Shown piece by piece: positions 1 through 8,322 of a stretch of DNA of 46,433 nt. Below the pieces are notes generated by a model. The model had not been told where the DNA came from and ran no database searches. It saw nothing but the letters and a program-made list of their open reading frames with translations. The stretch covers positions 1-46,433 of the forward strand of contig NZ_SPOZ01000021.1 of NCBI RefSeq assembly GCF_004569635.1, written 5' to 3'. Position 1 is the stretch's first letter. Each line of letters starts with the position of its first letter. The translations under genes and the position numbers were made by a program. This DNA is from Streptococcus sp. LYSM12 (lineage in GTDB: Bacteria > Bacillota > Bacilli > Lactobacillales > Streptococcaceae).

Positions 1-40
1 CCAGACAGCACTCGTCACCAGATAGGCATCACACCAGTTA

Positions 41-144
41 TATAGGCATTCGTTTATCTTTTATTCCTCCGTTCACTCACTCTGTCATACTCTAGTACAG
101 CCTCCAGCTCGGTGCCTTGTACTAAAAATAAACAAAAGACTATA
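41..144. repeat. RUP-like MITE, copy 1
   Basis: Begins TATAGGCATTCGTTTATC and ends with the inverted counterpart AACAAAAGACTATA. The core carries the family's typical CTCTAGTACAGCCT...GCTC block. Length is about 104 bp, in line with about 107 bp for the other copies. Confidence 0.75.
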
Positions 145-149
145 TACTA

Positions 150-245
150 TATCTTATAAGGAGGTTCGTTTCAAACCAAACTCTTTTTTAACTGTCGCAT
201 CTTTTCCACTCCCTTGTCAGATGTTGATGCTTGTAAGCTATGACT
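150..245 (+). repeat. Tail fragment of dispersed repeat R2
   Basis: The stretch with AAACTCTTTTTTAACTGTCGC and CCACTCCCTTGTCAGA matches the tail of R2 copies near 12780-12830 and 36115-36165. The remaining bases up to the glucokinase stop show no gene that I can support. Confidence 0.5.
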
Positions 246-311
246 GAAAGTGGTGTTAAAGATAAGGGTTAAGAATGACTGCTTCTATTTCACTCCTCTT
301 TTGACAGCCTT

Positions 312-1271
312 TTATTTCAAGACAAGTGATGCAGCACCAAGGACACCTGCATCATTTCCTAGATTGGCTAAAGCGAGTTTTGTCGTTTGGGCAATTTGAG
401 GGAAAGAATGTTGAAGATAAACTTCAGTAACACCTTCCAACAAGAAATCACCGGCTGCTGATACACCACCTCCAAGAACGATATAGGCGGGATTTAAGAC
501 CGCAGCGATATTCGCACAAGCTGTTCCTAAGTAACGGCAGAAATTGCGGTAGACGATAAGGGCAAGGTCATCACCAGCTTTTGCAAGGTCAAAGACATCT
601 TTAGCTGTCACATCTTGACCATCATCAATCCGCTTCTTCAAGTCAGCATCACCTGCATAGCTATCAGCATAGCGACGAGTTAGGTTGACAATACCAGTTG
701 CTGACGCTACTGTTTCCAAACACCCCTTTTTACCACAGGTACATGAAATTGGATCTTCAAAATCAACTGTGATATGACCAAGTTCCCCACCAGCACCACC
801 AAAGCCGTGAATCAGACTGCCATCTGCGATAACACCACCTCCGACACCTGTTCCTAGGGTTATAAAAACAACATCAGGATTGTTACTTCCAGCACCGACC
901 CATTGCTCACCAAGGGCTGCTACATTGGCATCATTATCGATAAAAAATGGCAGACCGATAGCTGCTTCAATCTGTTCTTTGACGGGTTGGAGCGTTTTCC
1001 AGTTAAGGTTGTAGGCACCGATAACCGTTCCAGCCTTGCTATCTACCACACCTGGAGAACCCATGCCGATTCCTAGAAAATCATCTTTGGTCAGTTGATG
1101 CGTTTCAAAATGGTGCTTGATACTGTCAATAATATCTGGCACGATATGCTTACCCTCGTCTAAAATATTCGTCTTAATGGACCATTTTTCTTGAATGTCG
1201 CCTTGGTCTGTCAAAATTGCAAATTTTACAGAGGTTCCGCCAAGATCAATACCAATAATTTTCTTTGCCAT
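312..1271 (-). CDS. glk: ROK-family glucokinase
   Basis: Cytoplasmic sugar kinase that phosphorylates glucose to glucose-6-phosphate with ATP, feeding glycolysis with non-PTS glucose. At 319 residues it has normal length for ROK glucokinases. Visible motifs: the N-terminal phosphate-binding DLGGTSVKF (residues 9-17), catalytic ND (113-114), TLGTGVGGG (138-146), ELGH (163-166) and the ROK zinc cluster CTCGKKGC (177-184). The ATG is preceded by AAGGAG about 8 nt upstream, so the start is well supported. An extended -10 (TGGTATAAT) lies just upstream. A small membrane protein gene lies 66 nt upstream on the same strand. Family assignment is firm; substrate preference is inferred from the family. 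Confidence 0.93.
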   Translation of the reverse strand: MAKKIIGIDLGGTSVKFAILTDQGDIQEKWSIKTNILDEGKHIVPDIIDSIKHHFETHQLTKDDFLGIGMGSPGVVDSKAGTVIGAYNLNWKTLQPVKEQIEAAIGLPFFIDNDANVAALGEQWVGAGSNNPDVVFITLGTGVGGGVIADGSLIHGFGGAGGELGHITVDFEDPISCTCGKKGCLETVASATGIVNLTRRYADSYAGDADLKKRIDDGQDVTAKDVFDLAKAGDDLALIVYRNFCRYLGTACANIAAVLNPAYIVLGGGVSAAGDFLLEGVTEVYLQHSFPQIAQTTKLALANLGNDAGVLGAASLVLK

Positions 1272-1303
1272 AAGATACTCCTTATAAATAACTTTTTCGC
1301 CTT

Positions 1304-1312
1304 ATTATACCA
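1304..1312 (-). promoter_or_regulatory. Extended -10 promoter of glk
   Basis: The minus strand reads TGG-TATAAT about 33 nt before the glk start, a perfect -10 with an extended TGn. No good -35 hexamer is visible at 17 nt, which extended -10 promoters tolerate. Confidence 0.6.
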
Positions 1313-1337
1313 CATTGTAAAGGTTCACACTACTTTT

Positions 1338-1679
1338 TTACCGAAAAATATATAGTAAAATTAAAAACTGCAAATGGAGAAGAAAGCGTCCTGTACTAAA
1401 TAAAAAAGTATACATAAATTGAGTTCCCTCTCTCGTACCATTGTAAAGAAAGAGACTTGAAATCAGTGTAAATCCTAATGCAAAACCCAGCATTTGCAAG
1501 GGATGATAACCCTGGCTATAGAAAAATAAGACTACAAGCAACAGCAAGCAAATGCTAAGGCTTAAAAAAAGACAGAAACGGTTCATTCGCTTGGTCTGGA
1601 AATAACTATAGGCGGTAGCCAGTATCGTCACAATCAGATAAATCCCCATATAGGCAATCATGATGATTTTCATATCCAT
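1338..1679 (-). CDS. Small hypothetical integral membrane protein
   Basis: 113 residues, dominated by four hydrophobic segments at about 5-23, 33-53, 60-80 and 90-112, with a basic loop (QTKRMNR) after the first. No catalytic or binding motif is recognisable, so no function is assigned. The ATG follows a purine-rich AGAGGAGAG ribosome site about 4-5 nt upstream; a second ATG two codons on is possible. It lies upstream of glk on the same strand with a 66-nt gap that holds glk's own -10, so co-transcription is possible but not required. The 207 nt upstream of it show no gene. Confidence 0.65.
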   Translation of the reverse strand: MDMKIIMIAYMGIYLIVTILATAYSYFQTKRMNRFCLFLSLSICLLLLVVLFFYSQGYHPLQMLGFALGFTLISSLFLYNGTREGTQFMYTFLFSTGRFLLHLQFLILLYIFR

Positions 1680-1886
1680 TTCTCTCCTCTCGTGGCAACA
1701 AGCCCAACAACTAGAAAACGAAATCAGTTAAAAAAATTACTGTAAGTAGATTAAACTAAATGTATTTATTAAGGGTAGCTAGCTGGGCAATGACTGCATT
1801 TCATTTGTGACTGCCCAGTTTCCTCAACAGAGTTTCAGGACAGGACAACACTGATGTAATTTGAAATTAATCTTTACGGAGTATCG

Positions 1887-3752
1887 CTAGCCCTCACTCA
1901 ATTCACTGAGATACTCATAGCGTTCATATTTTTCAAGCAGGGCTTCATTTTGTGCGTCCAATTCCTTTTGTAAATCGGAGAGCCGCGTAAAATCACTGCC
2001 ACAGGTTTGCATGGCCGTTTCAATCTCTGCAATAGCTTCTTCCAAAGCTGTAATATCATCTTCAATCGTCGTCCATTCCTGTTTTTCAAAGTAGGACATG
2101 CGCTTTTTCTTCTCACAGATTTTTTCTTGCTTTTCTTTGACAGGTGTAGTTATTGAACCAGAAGTTAGAAAGGCTTTCTCATCCAGATAATCTGTGTAAT
2201 TTCCAAAAAAAGTCCGAATCCCCTCATCTTCAAAAGCCAGAATCTTCGTTGCGATTTTATCTAGGAAATAGCGATCGTGGCTGACTGTAATAACAGGACC
2301 AGCAAAGCCTTGCAAGAAATGTTCTAAGACAGTTAAAGTTGCAATATCTAAATCATTCGTAGGCTCATCAAGCAATAGGACATTCGGACGTTCCAGCAAA
2401 ATTTTCAAGAGATAGAGACGTTTCTTTTCACCGCCCGATAGCTTCTGAATCAATGTACCATGGGTGTTGCGTGGAAAGAGAAATTGTTCCAACAGTTCTG
2501 CAATCGAAACCATACCAGAGCTGGTTTCAGCTTCTTCTGCTACTTCTTGAAGAAAATTGATAACCCGTTTGGTTTCATCCAAGCCTTGAATCTGCTGTGA
2601 AAAGTAGCCGATCCGAACGGTTTCACCTACAATCACTTGACCTCCTATTGGCTGTACTTGACCTACCATCAGATTGAGCAGGGTGGACTTACCTTTTCCA
2701 TTATTTCCGACAATCCCAATCCGATCCTTATTTTGAATGAGCAAATCAAAGCCCTTTAAAATGGGGTTATGCGGATAGGAAAAATCCACCTGTTTGAACT
2801 CAATGACTTTTTTCCCAATACGGCTAGTTTCAAAATTGATTTCCAGATGACTCTCATCCATCTTGTGAGCCACCTCTGCTTTTAAATCATGGAAACGGTT
2901 AATCCGTGCCTGTTGCTTGGTCGCACGCGCCTGAGGTTGCCTACGCATCCAGTCCAACTCCTGCTTATACAGTTGCTCTTTTTTTTGGCGCAGAGCCGCA
3001 TTTCGCTCTTCCTGCTCAGCTTTCAAACGGACATAATCTTGATAATTTCCTTGATACTCGGTCAAGCTAGCACGATCCAATTCAAAGATACGGGTTGCCA
3101 CACTATCTAAAAAATAGCGATCGTGGGTGATAAAGAGTACAGTCTTTTTGGTCTGCTTCAAGAAAGTTGTTAACCATTCAATCGTTTCAATATCCAGATG
3201 ATTGGTCGGCTCATCAAGAAGCAACAAATCATCATCACCTAATAAGACTTGTGCCAGTTGCACCCGACGGCGCAAACCACCTGATAAGTCTCCCACACGC
3301 TGGCTAGTATCGCTCAGACCGAGTTTCGACAAAACAGTCTTAATCTGATGTTCGATTTCCCAAGCCTTGAGGGCATCCATCTCTGCCATAATCTTCTCAA
3401 GTCGCGTTTGTTTATGATCACCATAATCTGCCAGTAGTTGCTCATACTGGCGAATCAACTGAATTTCCCGTAAATCAGATGACAAAACGGTATCTAGAAT
3501 AGTTTTATCGTCTTCAAAATCAGGCTCTTGGGTTAAATAGGCAATCGTATAATTCTTTTTAGTTCGAAAGGGAGAAATATCTCCGTCAAAGCCCAGCTTG
3601 CCAGATAATACATCGAGCAAGGTTGTTTTGCCCGTTCCATTGACCCCGATAATCCCGATGCGGTCGTATTGATGAATCATAAAGGAAATGGCTGAAAAGA
3701 CCGTCTTATCTCCGACTGACTTACTTAGCTGTTCAACGATAAAATCACTCAT
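1887..3752 (-). CDS. ABC-F family ATPase (Uup/YfmR type)
   Basis: Soluble duplicated ABC ATPase of the ABC-F class, which acts on ribosomes rather than in membrane transport; there are no membrane segments. First cassette: Walker A GVNGTGKT (36-43), signature LSGG (156-159), Walker [13 protein letters not shown] (176-187). Linker rich in K/R/Q at about 240-300. Second cassette: Walker [10 protein letters not shown] (349-357), LSGGE (438-442), DEPTNDLD (462-469). The C-terminal coiled coil (about 555-621) is what points to the Uup/YfmR subgroup. Length 621 is normal. Its ATG overlaps the cca stop by 8 nt, so the two are translationally coupled. The ribosomal role is known for the family; the exact subtype here is inferred. 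Confidence 0.9.
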   Translation of the reverse strand: MSDFIVEQLSKSVGDKTVFSAISFMIHQYDRIGIIGVNGTGKTTLLDVLSGKLGFDGDISPFRTKKNYTIAYLTQEPDFEDDKTILDTVLSSDLREIQLIRQYEQLLADYGDHKQTRLEKIMAEMDALKAWEIEHQIKTVLSKLGLSDTSQRVGDLSGGLRRRVQLAQVLLGDDDLLLLDEPTNHLDIETIEWLTTFLKQTKKTVLFITHDRYFLDSVATRIFELDRASLTEYQGNYQDYVRLKAEQEERNAALRQKKEQLYKQELDWMRRQPQARATKQQARINRFHDLKAEVAHKMDESHLEINFETSRIGKKVIEFKQVDFSYPHNPILKGFDLLIQNKDRIGIVGNNGKGKSTLLNLMVGQVQPIGGQVIVGETVRIGYFSQQIQGLDETKRVINFLQEVAEEAETSSGMVSIAELLEQFLFPRNTHGTLIQKLSGGEKKRLYLLKILLERPNVLLLDEPTNDLDIATLTVLEHFLQGFAGPVITVSHDRYFLDKIATKILAFEDEGIRTFFGNYTDYLDEKAFLTSGSITTPVKEKQEKICEKKKRMSYFEKQEWTTIEDDITALEEAIAEIETAMQTCGSDFTRLSDLQKELDAQNEALLEKYERYEYLSELSEG

Positions 3753-4959
3753 TATCTATCTTCTCCCTTAGAAAGGCCATGATTGGTGCAACTTCATTGG
3801 CCAAATCTCCCTCAACAATTGCAAGCTCCACTTCGTTTAGTAACTGCCCAAGAATAGGCCCCGGTTTAAGCTGAAAGGTCATTAAAACATCTCCACCCTT
3901 GACCACAATCTCATGCTTGTCACGAATCGTCAAGGACTGATCAATGGCATCAATTTGATCATAAGCAACAGCAAGACCTTGAGCTTGTCTAAGCTCCTCC
4001 ACTAGATAGAGCAAGTCTTTGCCATAGCGGTAGCAAATCTGCTTAGTCACAGGTCCTTGTTTGCGTAATTGATAAATCTCCACTAACTTCATGACCGTCC
4101 GCTGGAATTCATTGCTGGTTTTCCAGTGTGTGAGGAAAGATTTCACCACTGCAATATCCAGATAAATAATCAGCATGGCCCAAGCCTGCTCTGATGTCCG
4201 AAAGGTAAAATCAGCTGAAAGAGAATTGAGGAAAGCTGTTAGTTGCGTCGCTGTTTCTTTCATATCAGGTAGATAATTATAGGCTTTAGAAGCAATCAAG
4301 GCTTCCATGCCCTTGCGCCAACTCTTTGCTAGCAAAAGCTTGTCAAACTCGATAAAAATACGCTCGACAGAAATCTTCTCCAAGAGCAACGCCGTTTCTT
4401 TCATGGCTTCAAAGGTCTTGTCTTCAATAGTAAAATCAAGGCTTGCTGCAAAGCGAAAACCACGCATGATCCGTAGGGCATCTTCGGTAAAGCGTTCTGT
4501 TGCTCGACCAACCGCCCGCAAGGTTTTATTTTCTAAATCTCGCAAACCATCAAACTTATCGATAATCTGCGCTTGATCATCCAAAGCGAAAGCATTCACT
4601 GTAAAATCACGACGTTTTAAGTCTTCCTCTAAGGAGCGGACAAAGGATACTTGACTGGGCCGTCTGTAGTCTACATAGACATCTTCGGTCCGAAAAGTGG
4701 TAATTTCATACTCACCCTGCTCTTCTAGAACCAGCACCGTCCCGTGCTCAATTCCCACATCAATCGTGCGTGGAAAAATAGCTTTTGTCTCTTCGGGATA
4801 ACTAGATGAAGCAATATCTACATCATGAATAGGACGTCCTAAAAGTGCATCACGAACTGACCCACCGACAAAATACGCCTCAAAACCTGCTTGTTTGATT
4901 TTCTCTAAAATCGGCAAAGCCTCCTGAAATTCAGAAGGCAAATTGTGTAATCTCATCAT
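3745..4959 (-). CDS. cca: CCA tRNA nucleotidyltransferase
   Basis: Adds or repairs the 3' CCA of tRNAs in the cytoplasm. Class II polymerase-beta-like enzyme: GGSVRD (32-37), metal-binding DVD (46-48), RRDFTVNA (116-123), and [13 protein letters not shown] (about 155-167) for base selection. 404 residues is the usual streptococcal length. The start is one of two adjacent ATGs (4959 or 4956), with only a weak GGA upstream. The first ATG overlaps the fossil stop codon of the dapB pseudogene (TAATG), showing that cca was once coupled to dapB. Downstream it overlaps the ABC-F gene by 8 nt. Confidence 0.93.
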   Translation of the reverse strand: MMRLHNLPSEFQEALPILEKIKQAGFEAYFVGGSVRDALLGRPIHDVDIASSSYPEETKAIFPRTIDVGIEHGTVLVLEEQGEYEITTFRTEDVYVDYRRPSQVSFVRSLEEDLKRRDFTVNAFALDDQAQIIDKFDGLRDLENKTLRAVGRATERFTEDALRIMRGFRFAASLDFTIEDKTFEAMKETALLLEKISVERIFIEFDKLLLAKSWRKGMEALIASKAYNYLPDMKETATQLTAFLNSLSADFTFRTSEQAWAMLIIYLDIAVVKSFLTHWKTSNEFQRTVMKLVEIYQLRKQGPVTKQICYRYGKDLLYLVEELRQAQGLAVAYDQIDAIDQSLTIRDKHEIVVKGGDVLMTFQLKPGPILGQLLNEVELAIVEGDLANEVAPIMAFLREKIDNE

Positions 4960-5663
4960 TATTGTTCCAAACTATAAACGAGTTGCTCTCGTCTTACTAC
5001 TTCTTTTATTCCTAAACCCACACCACTCACTAAAAGAGAGGCGTCATACAAATCATGGCGAGTGATTAACTCCTCAGCCTACACTCCAAACATTATTTCT
5101 TGATGCACAACCAAACCAGGCAAATAATCCAGATGAAGCCATATACTCTCAACCAGGCTCTTCTTCATCTCCTGCTAACCTTTGACTCACTCGAACCTGC
5201 GAGACCTCTTCTGTTATCTTCATTGCTTTTTCACTCGGTGCATCTTTTTTCCTGTCATGGTGTAATCCAATGATTTTCAAATTGAGGAACTATTTGACCG
5301 TCTGAGTTGCAAATTATCTTAAGGAGAAGCGCTCCGAAAACTAGATTAGATACGAGCAAGCTACCCATTTTTTCTCGACAGACAAGCAGGCAATTCTTCT
5401 ATTTCTTATGGAACAAAGCTCGTCTTTCCAACAATAGGTGCAACGATCTCCTCCAAGGTAAACTGGGTATACTCATAGCCGGAGCTTGGCCTTGTCCAAT
5501 CGGCTAAAAAACCAACGAGTCCTCTTTTGAAGTGAAAACAGGCACTCCTGGCGCAAGGAAACTAACACAGCCACAAGCATCAAATCCTTGTCCTGCTTCA
5601 CCATGTCAGGGACAGGCAATCTCATTTACCCCTTAACCCTGTCATAACTATTGGAGGCGCCAT
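4959..5663 (-). pseudogene. dapB: Decayed 4-hydroxy-tetrahydrodipicolinate reductase (dapB)
   Basis: No open frame, but pieces of DapB can be read in order across the minus-strand frames: IVMTGLRGK near 5640, DMVKQDKDLMLVAVL near 5600, GVPVFTSKED near 5540, IEELPACLSREKMG near 5390, LKIIGLHHDRKKDAPS near 5270 (the HHxxKxDAPSG catalytic segment, with the final G changed), VVHQEIMFG near 5100, and a C-terminus [14 protein letters not shown]...[13 protein letters not shown] next to the cca start. These are joined by several frameshifts and stops. The position between degV and cca is where streptococci carry dapB. DapB makes the lysine precursor, so this step is lost at this locus. Start at 5663 is approximate. 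Confidence 0.85.
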
Positions 5664-5672
5664 GCACGATTC

Positions 5673-6521
5673 CTAGTCAATAATCGGTGAAATACCAAAG
5701 GCGATTGCCCCCTCACCCAAGTGCGTACCAATAACAGAACCAAAGGACACAATCGGCAAGATTCCATCGATGCCCACTTCTTGTAACAATCGTTTAAATT
5801 CTTCTGCTTTTTGTGGTGCATTAGCATGGATGACTGCAATCTGGTAAGATTTATTTTGAGTTTGTTCTTGCAAAATCTCTAGTAAGCGTTTAACTGCTTT
5901 TTTCTCTGTGCGAACCTTTTCATATACCTCAATCTTGCCCTCATCTGTAAAGTACAAGATAGGTTTAATACTCAGTAAATTTCCTAATAAGGCCGCACCA
6001 TTTGACAGACGTCCTCCCTTGACCAAATGATCTAGGTCATCCACCATAATAAAAGCAGTAGTTCCTGCAATTTCTTGCTCTAGCTTATCTAATATCTCCT
6101 CAAAAGAAGCTCCAGCTTGATACCGATTAAAGATATTTTCCACCATCATTCCAAGCGGTGCTGAGGTAATCTTGCTATCTGGAAAGGCAATAGTTAGATC
6201 TTCAAATTCATCTTTTAGATACTGGATATTTTGATAGAAACCTGAAATACCAGATGACAAAAAGAGACCAATTACATGGGTATAATCCGTTTGTTGCAAG
6301 CGACTAAGTGTCTCTTCTAATTCTGATAAACTTGGTTGACTGGTCTTAGGCAGTTCTGTTTCTGCCGCCATTTTCTGGTAAAACTCTTCTACACTTAAAT
6401 CTCTTCCCTCAATATAGGTTGTATGACCAATCGTGACGGGGATTGGCAATACAAACAGATTCTCATGTTCTACTGTGTCCTGCAACACAGCTGATGAGTC
6501 TGTGATTACGGCTAATTTCAT
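5673..6521 (-). CDS. DegV family fatty-acid-binding protein
   Basis: 282-residue cytoplasmic protein of the DegV/EDD fold. The family binds fatty acids, and FakB proteins present them to the kinase FakA. Visible marks are the N-terminal [10 protein letters not shown], the ligand-binding [10 protein letters not shown] near residues 90-99, [14 protein letters not shown] near 160, and a C-terminal [12 protein letters not shown]. The ATG follows one nt after the upstream DUF1149 gene's stop, so the two form one transcription unit. Downstream lies the dapB pseudogene, 9 nt away, then cca. Whether this copy is a true FakB or a diverged paralogue cannot be told from sequence. Confidence 0.88.
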   Translation of the reverse strand: MKLAVITDSSAVLQDTVEHENLFVLPIPVTIGHTTYIEGRDLSVEEFYQKMAAETELPKTSQPSLSELEETLSRLQQTDYTHVIGLFLSSGISGFYQNIQYLKDEFEDLTIAFPDSKITSAPLGMMVENIFNRYQAGASFEEILDKLEQEIAGTTAFIMVDDLDHLVKGGRLSNGAALLGNLLSIKPILYFTDEGKIEVYEKVRTEKKAVKRLLEILQEQTQNKSYQIAVIHANAPQKAEEFKRLLQEVGIDGILPIVSFGSVIGTHLGEGAIAFGISPIID

Positions 6522-6522
6522 T

Positions 6523-6897
6523 TTAAATCTCCAAATTCACACCTGGGGCATCCAAGGCAATTTCTGTTACTTCATACGTTAAGCGTTGCAAGATGTCCAA
6601 TAGCGGATTCACTAAGAAACGCTTGTCTTGTTCACTAAATTCATCTACTTCTTGAATCAGTTGCTCTAAAATATGAACACCCTGGCTCATAGCTCCTGAA
6701 ATGACAAATTGTTCCAAGACAATCATAAAGCGCAAAATGACCACAATTGAGGTTTTATTTTCTTGGGCATTTCGTTCAATCAGTTGAAAATCAACTGTTA
6801 ATCGAGTGGTTGGAACACCATTTTTTTCCTCCCATTCTCTATTACGGGCATCAAAATGATACTGATTGACGAGTGCCTTATCACGAATTACATCCAT
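6523..6897 (-). CDS. DUF1149 family protein
   Basis: Small soluble protein of 124 residues, function unknown, of the DUF1149 type found upstream of degV in streptococci. No membrane segment or enzymatic motif; the fold looks mixed ([12 protein letters not shown] strand region, then long C-terminal helices). I start it at ATG 6897 (MDVIRDK) because GAGGAG lies about 6 nt upstream. An ATG 13 codons earlier (6936) is open but lies on the -10 of the promoter TGGTATACT, so it cannot be in that transcript. First gene of the unit DUF1149-degV-(dapB)-cca-ABC-F. Confidence 0.85.
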   Translation of the reverse strand: MDVIRDKALVNQYHFDARNREWEEKNGVPTTRLTVDFQLIERNAQENKTSIVVILRFMIVLEQFVISGAMSQGVHILEQLIQEVDEFSEQDKRFLVNPLLDILQRLTYEVTEIALDAPGVNLEI

Positions 6898-6926
6898 ACT
6901 TTTCTCCTCAAAATGGTAGTATGAAT

Positions 6927-6935
6927 AGTATACCA
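6927..6935 (-). promoter_or_regulatory. Extended -10 promoter of the DUF1149-degV-cca operon
   Basis: Minus strand TGG-TATACT, 30 nt upstream of the supported ATG at 6897. The -35 region is weak. Its position excludes the longer upstream start. Confidence 0.6.
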
Positions 6936-7002
6936 TATTTTTGGCTAAACAGATAAAAAACGTATCTATTTAATGTGAATGACCCCTACTAGTATTCTAT
7001 AA

Positions 7003-7323
7003 AGCAAAAAGTCCCTCTCCACTTCTCAGAGTTCATGTCAACATCTTACACAGTGATTGATTGCCGCAACGGCTATAATGCTATTGGAGGTTAGAAATGA
7101 AACCCTGCCCCTCTTTGTTTCAAGAGAACAGACTAAAAAGAGCTCCACTAGAGTTTTTCATCCATATTTGTTCACTCTTGAAGCACCAAATCCGATCCAA
7201 CCAATTGTGCTGGAATGGAGGTGAAACAGGCTATTTTCAGTCCCTTTCCACCCGAACCTAGGATGTAAGAAGTGAGGAAAAACCGGACTCTCTTTCTGTC
7301 TATCAAGTTCCTTCCCACTCCCT
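7003..7323 (+). repeat. Dispersed repeat R2, copy in plus orientation
   Basis: Shares the ordered blocks CACTTCTCAGAGTTCAT, CAACATCTTAC, CAACGGCTATAATGC, CATATTTGTTCACT and the tail ATGTAAGAAGTGAGGAAAAA with copies near 12490, 37595 and (reversed) 28610. Short ORFs here are not conserved between copies. I see no gene between 6937 and 8322. Confidence 0.6.
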
Positions 7324-7630
7324 GGAGATACAGATAGCATCACTATCCTCCTCTAAAGTCAGGGGAGAACAAAGCCATTGTTGCACTCTTGAAACATTCC
7401 TTGTTGCAACATAAAAAACTCCCCTCATCATTTCAAGTGAAAATAGCTGTATTTCCACTATCCATACAAGGAGAGTATAGCAATGATCCATTTTTTATGT
7501 CAATAGTTTCTTTAATCGGTTTAATTGTCCATCCTTTTGACACTAAAAATGAGAAACAAGAACACTTCTATAAACTACTATTTTGATGAGAGAATATCTT
7601 TTACTTCTATAAACCTCAAAATCTAACTAA

Positions 7631-7655
7631 CTTTCACAATGTTTCATTGTGAAAG
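7631..7655. repeat. Perfect 11-bp inverted repeat at the far end of the fruA 3' repeat array
   Basis: CTTTCACAATG and CATTGTGAAAG face each other across 3 nt. It lies about 40 bp beyond the last R3 unit, as does the longer hairpin at 31941-31982 beyond the R3 array near the phnA-like gene. Confidence 0.6.
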
Positions 7656-7696
7656 CTTGAAGCATTCGCTACCTCTAGTACGAGGGGAGAACTGGT

Positions 7697-7935
7697 TTTT
7701 ACCTTGAGTTTTGCACGGGTTTGGTATAGTCTTTTAGTTTACTTTTAGAACTAGGCAAGGAGCTGCCGGCTGTACTGGAGTACGGCAAAGCGAGTGAACG
7801 AAGTCATAAAAGATAAACGAAAGGACTATATCTTGCGGAATTGAACCCGCCCTAAACTCTGGGCGAAAAGAACCGAAGCCCTTGCAATTTGTTTGCTCAC
7901 GGCTTCGGCTCCCTTTAGGAACAGTTTTTTCAGAA
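7697..7935 (-). repeat. Diverged R3 unit interrupted by a RUP-like MITE
   Basis: Shares TTTTTACCTTGAGTTTT, ACGGGTTTGGTA and TCTTGCGGAATTGAACCCGC (plus-strand reading) with the R3 array at 8054-8322, but a RUP-like element splits the copy at GGTA/TCTTG. Inside is an 8-bp stem, CCGAAGCC and GGCTTCGG. Confidence 0.75.
7725..7830. repeat. RUP-like MITE, copy 2, with readable TA duplication
   Basis: TATAGTCTTTTAGTTTAC at one end and GATAAACGAAAGGACTATA at the other. Compared with uninterrupted R3 units (GGTATCTTG), the insertion reads GGTA-element-TATCTTG, so a TA dinucleotide was duplicated. Confidence 0.88.
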
Positions 7936-7952
7936 TATAGTTAACTCACTTA

Positions 7953-8053
7953 GCGGTAGCTTGCTGGCTCCTCCCTGCATTTCATTGGTGACGAGCCTAG
8001 CTATCTTCGCAGGGGGCTCACTACGAACTTGCAAGCAACTGCTGTTCGGCCGC
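7953..8053. repeat. R4 structured repeat, single diverged copy
   Basis: Starts GCGGTAGCTTGCTGGCTCC and ends TTCGGCCGC, as the triplet at 19600-19899 does. Keeps CCCTGC/GCAGGG, but the arm AAGCGGTCCGCTT is replaced by a different self-complementary stretch, TTGCAAGCAA. Confidence 0.8.
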
Positions 8054-8322
8054 CTATTTTCGCTTTGAGTTTTTTTACGGGATTGGTATCTTGCAGAATT
8101 GAACTCGCCCTAAACTCTGCGTAAAAAAGAGAAGCCTTTGCTAGACGAAACGTCTTCGAAAAGTTTCCTATTTTTACCTTGAGTTTTACGGGATTGGTAT
8201 CTTGTGGAATTGAACTCGCCCTAAAGTCTGCGTAAAAAAGAGAAGCCTTTGCTAGACGAAATGTCTTCGAAAAGTTTCCTATTTTTACCTTGAGTTTTAC
8301 GGGCTTGGTTTCTTGTTGGGTA
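8054..8322 (-). repeat. R3 tandem array immediately 3' of fruA
   Basis: GAGTTTT-type blocks recur at 8067, 8181 and 8292 (periods 114 and 111). On the minus strand each unit reads AAGATACCAATCCCGTAAAA, CTCAAGGTAAAAATAGG, a small stem, GGCTTCTCTTTTTTACGC, then AGGGCGAGTTCAATTC. It starts about 15 nt after the fruA stop. Both periods are multiples of three, so a spurious 144-codon ORF runs through it. Confidence 0.88.

Noticed and set aside
5307..5507. 66-codon plus-strand ORF
   Set aside because: Lies antisense to the dapB pseudogene, whose protein traces explain the region.
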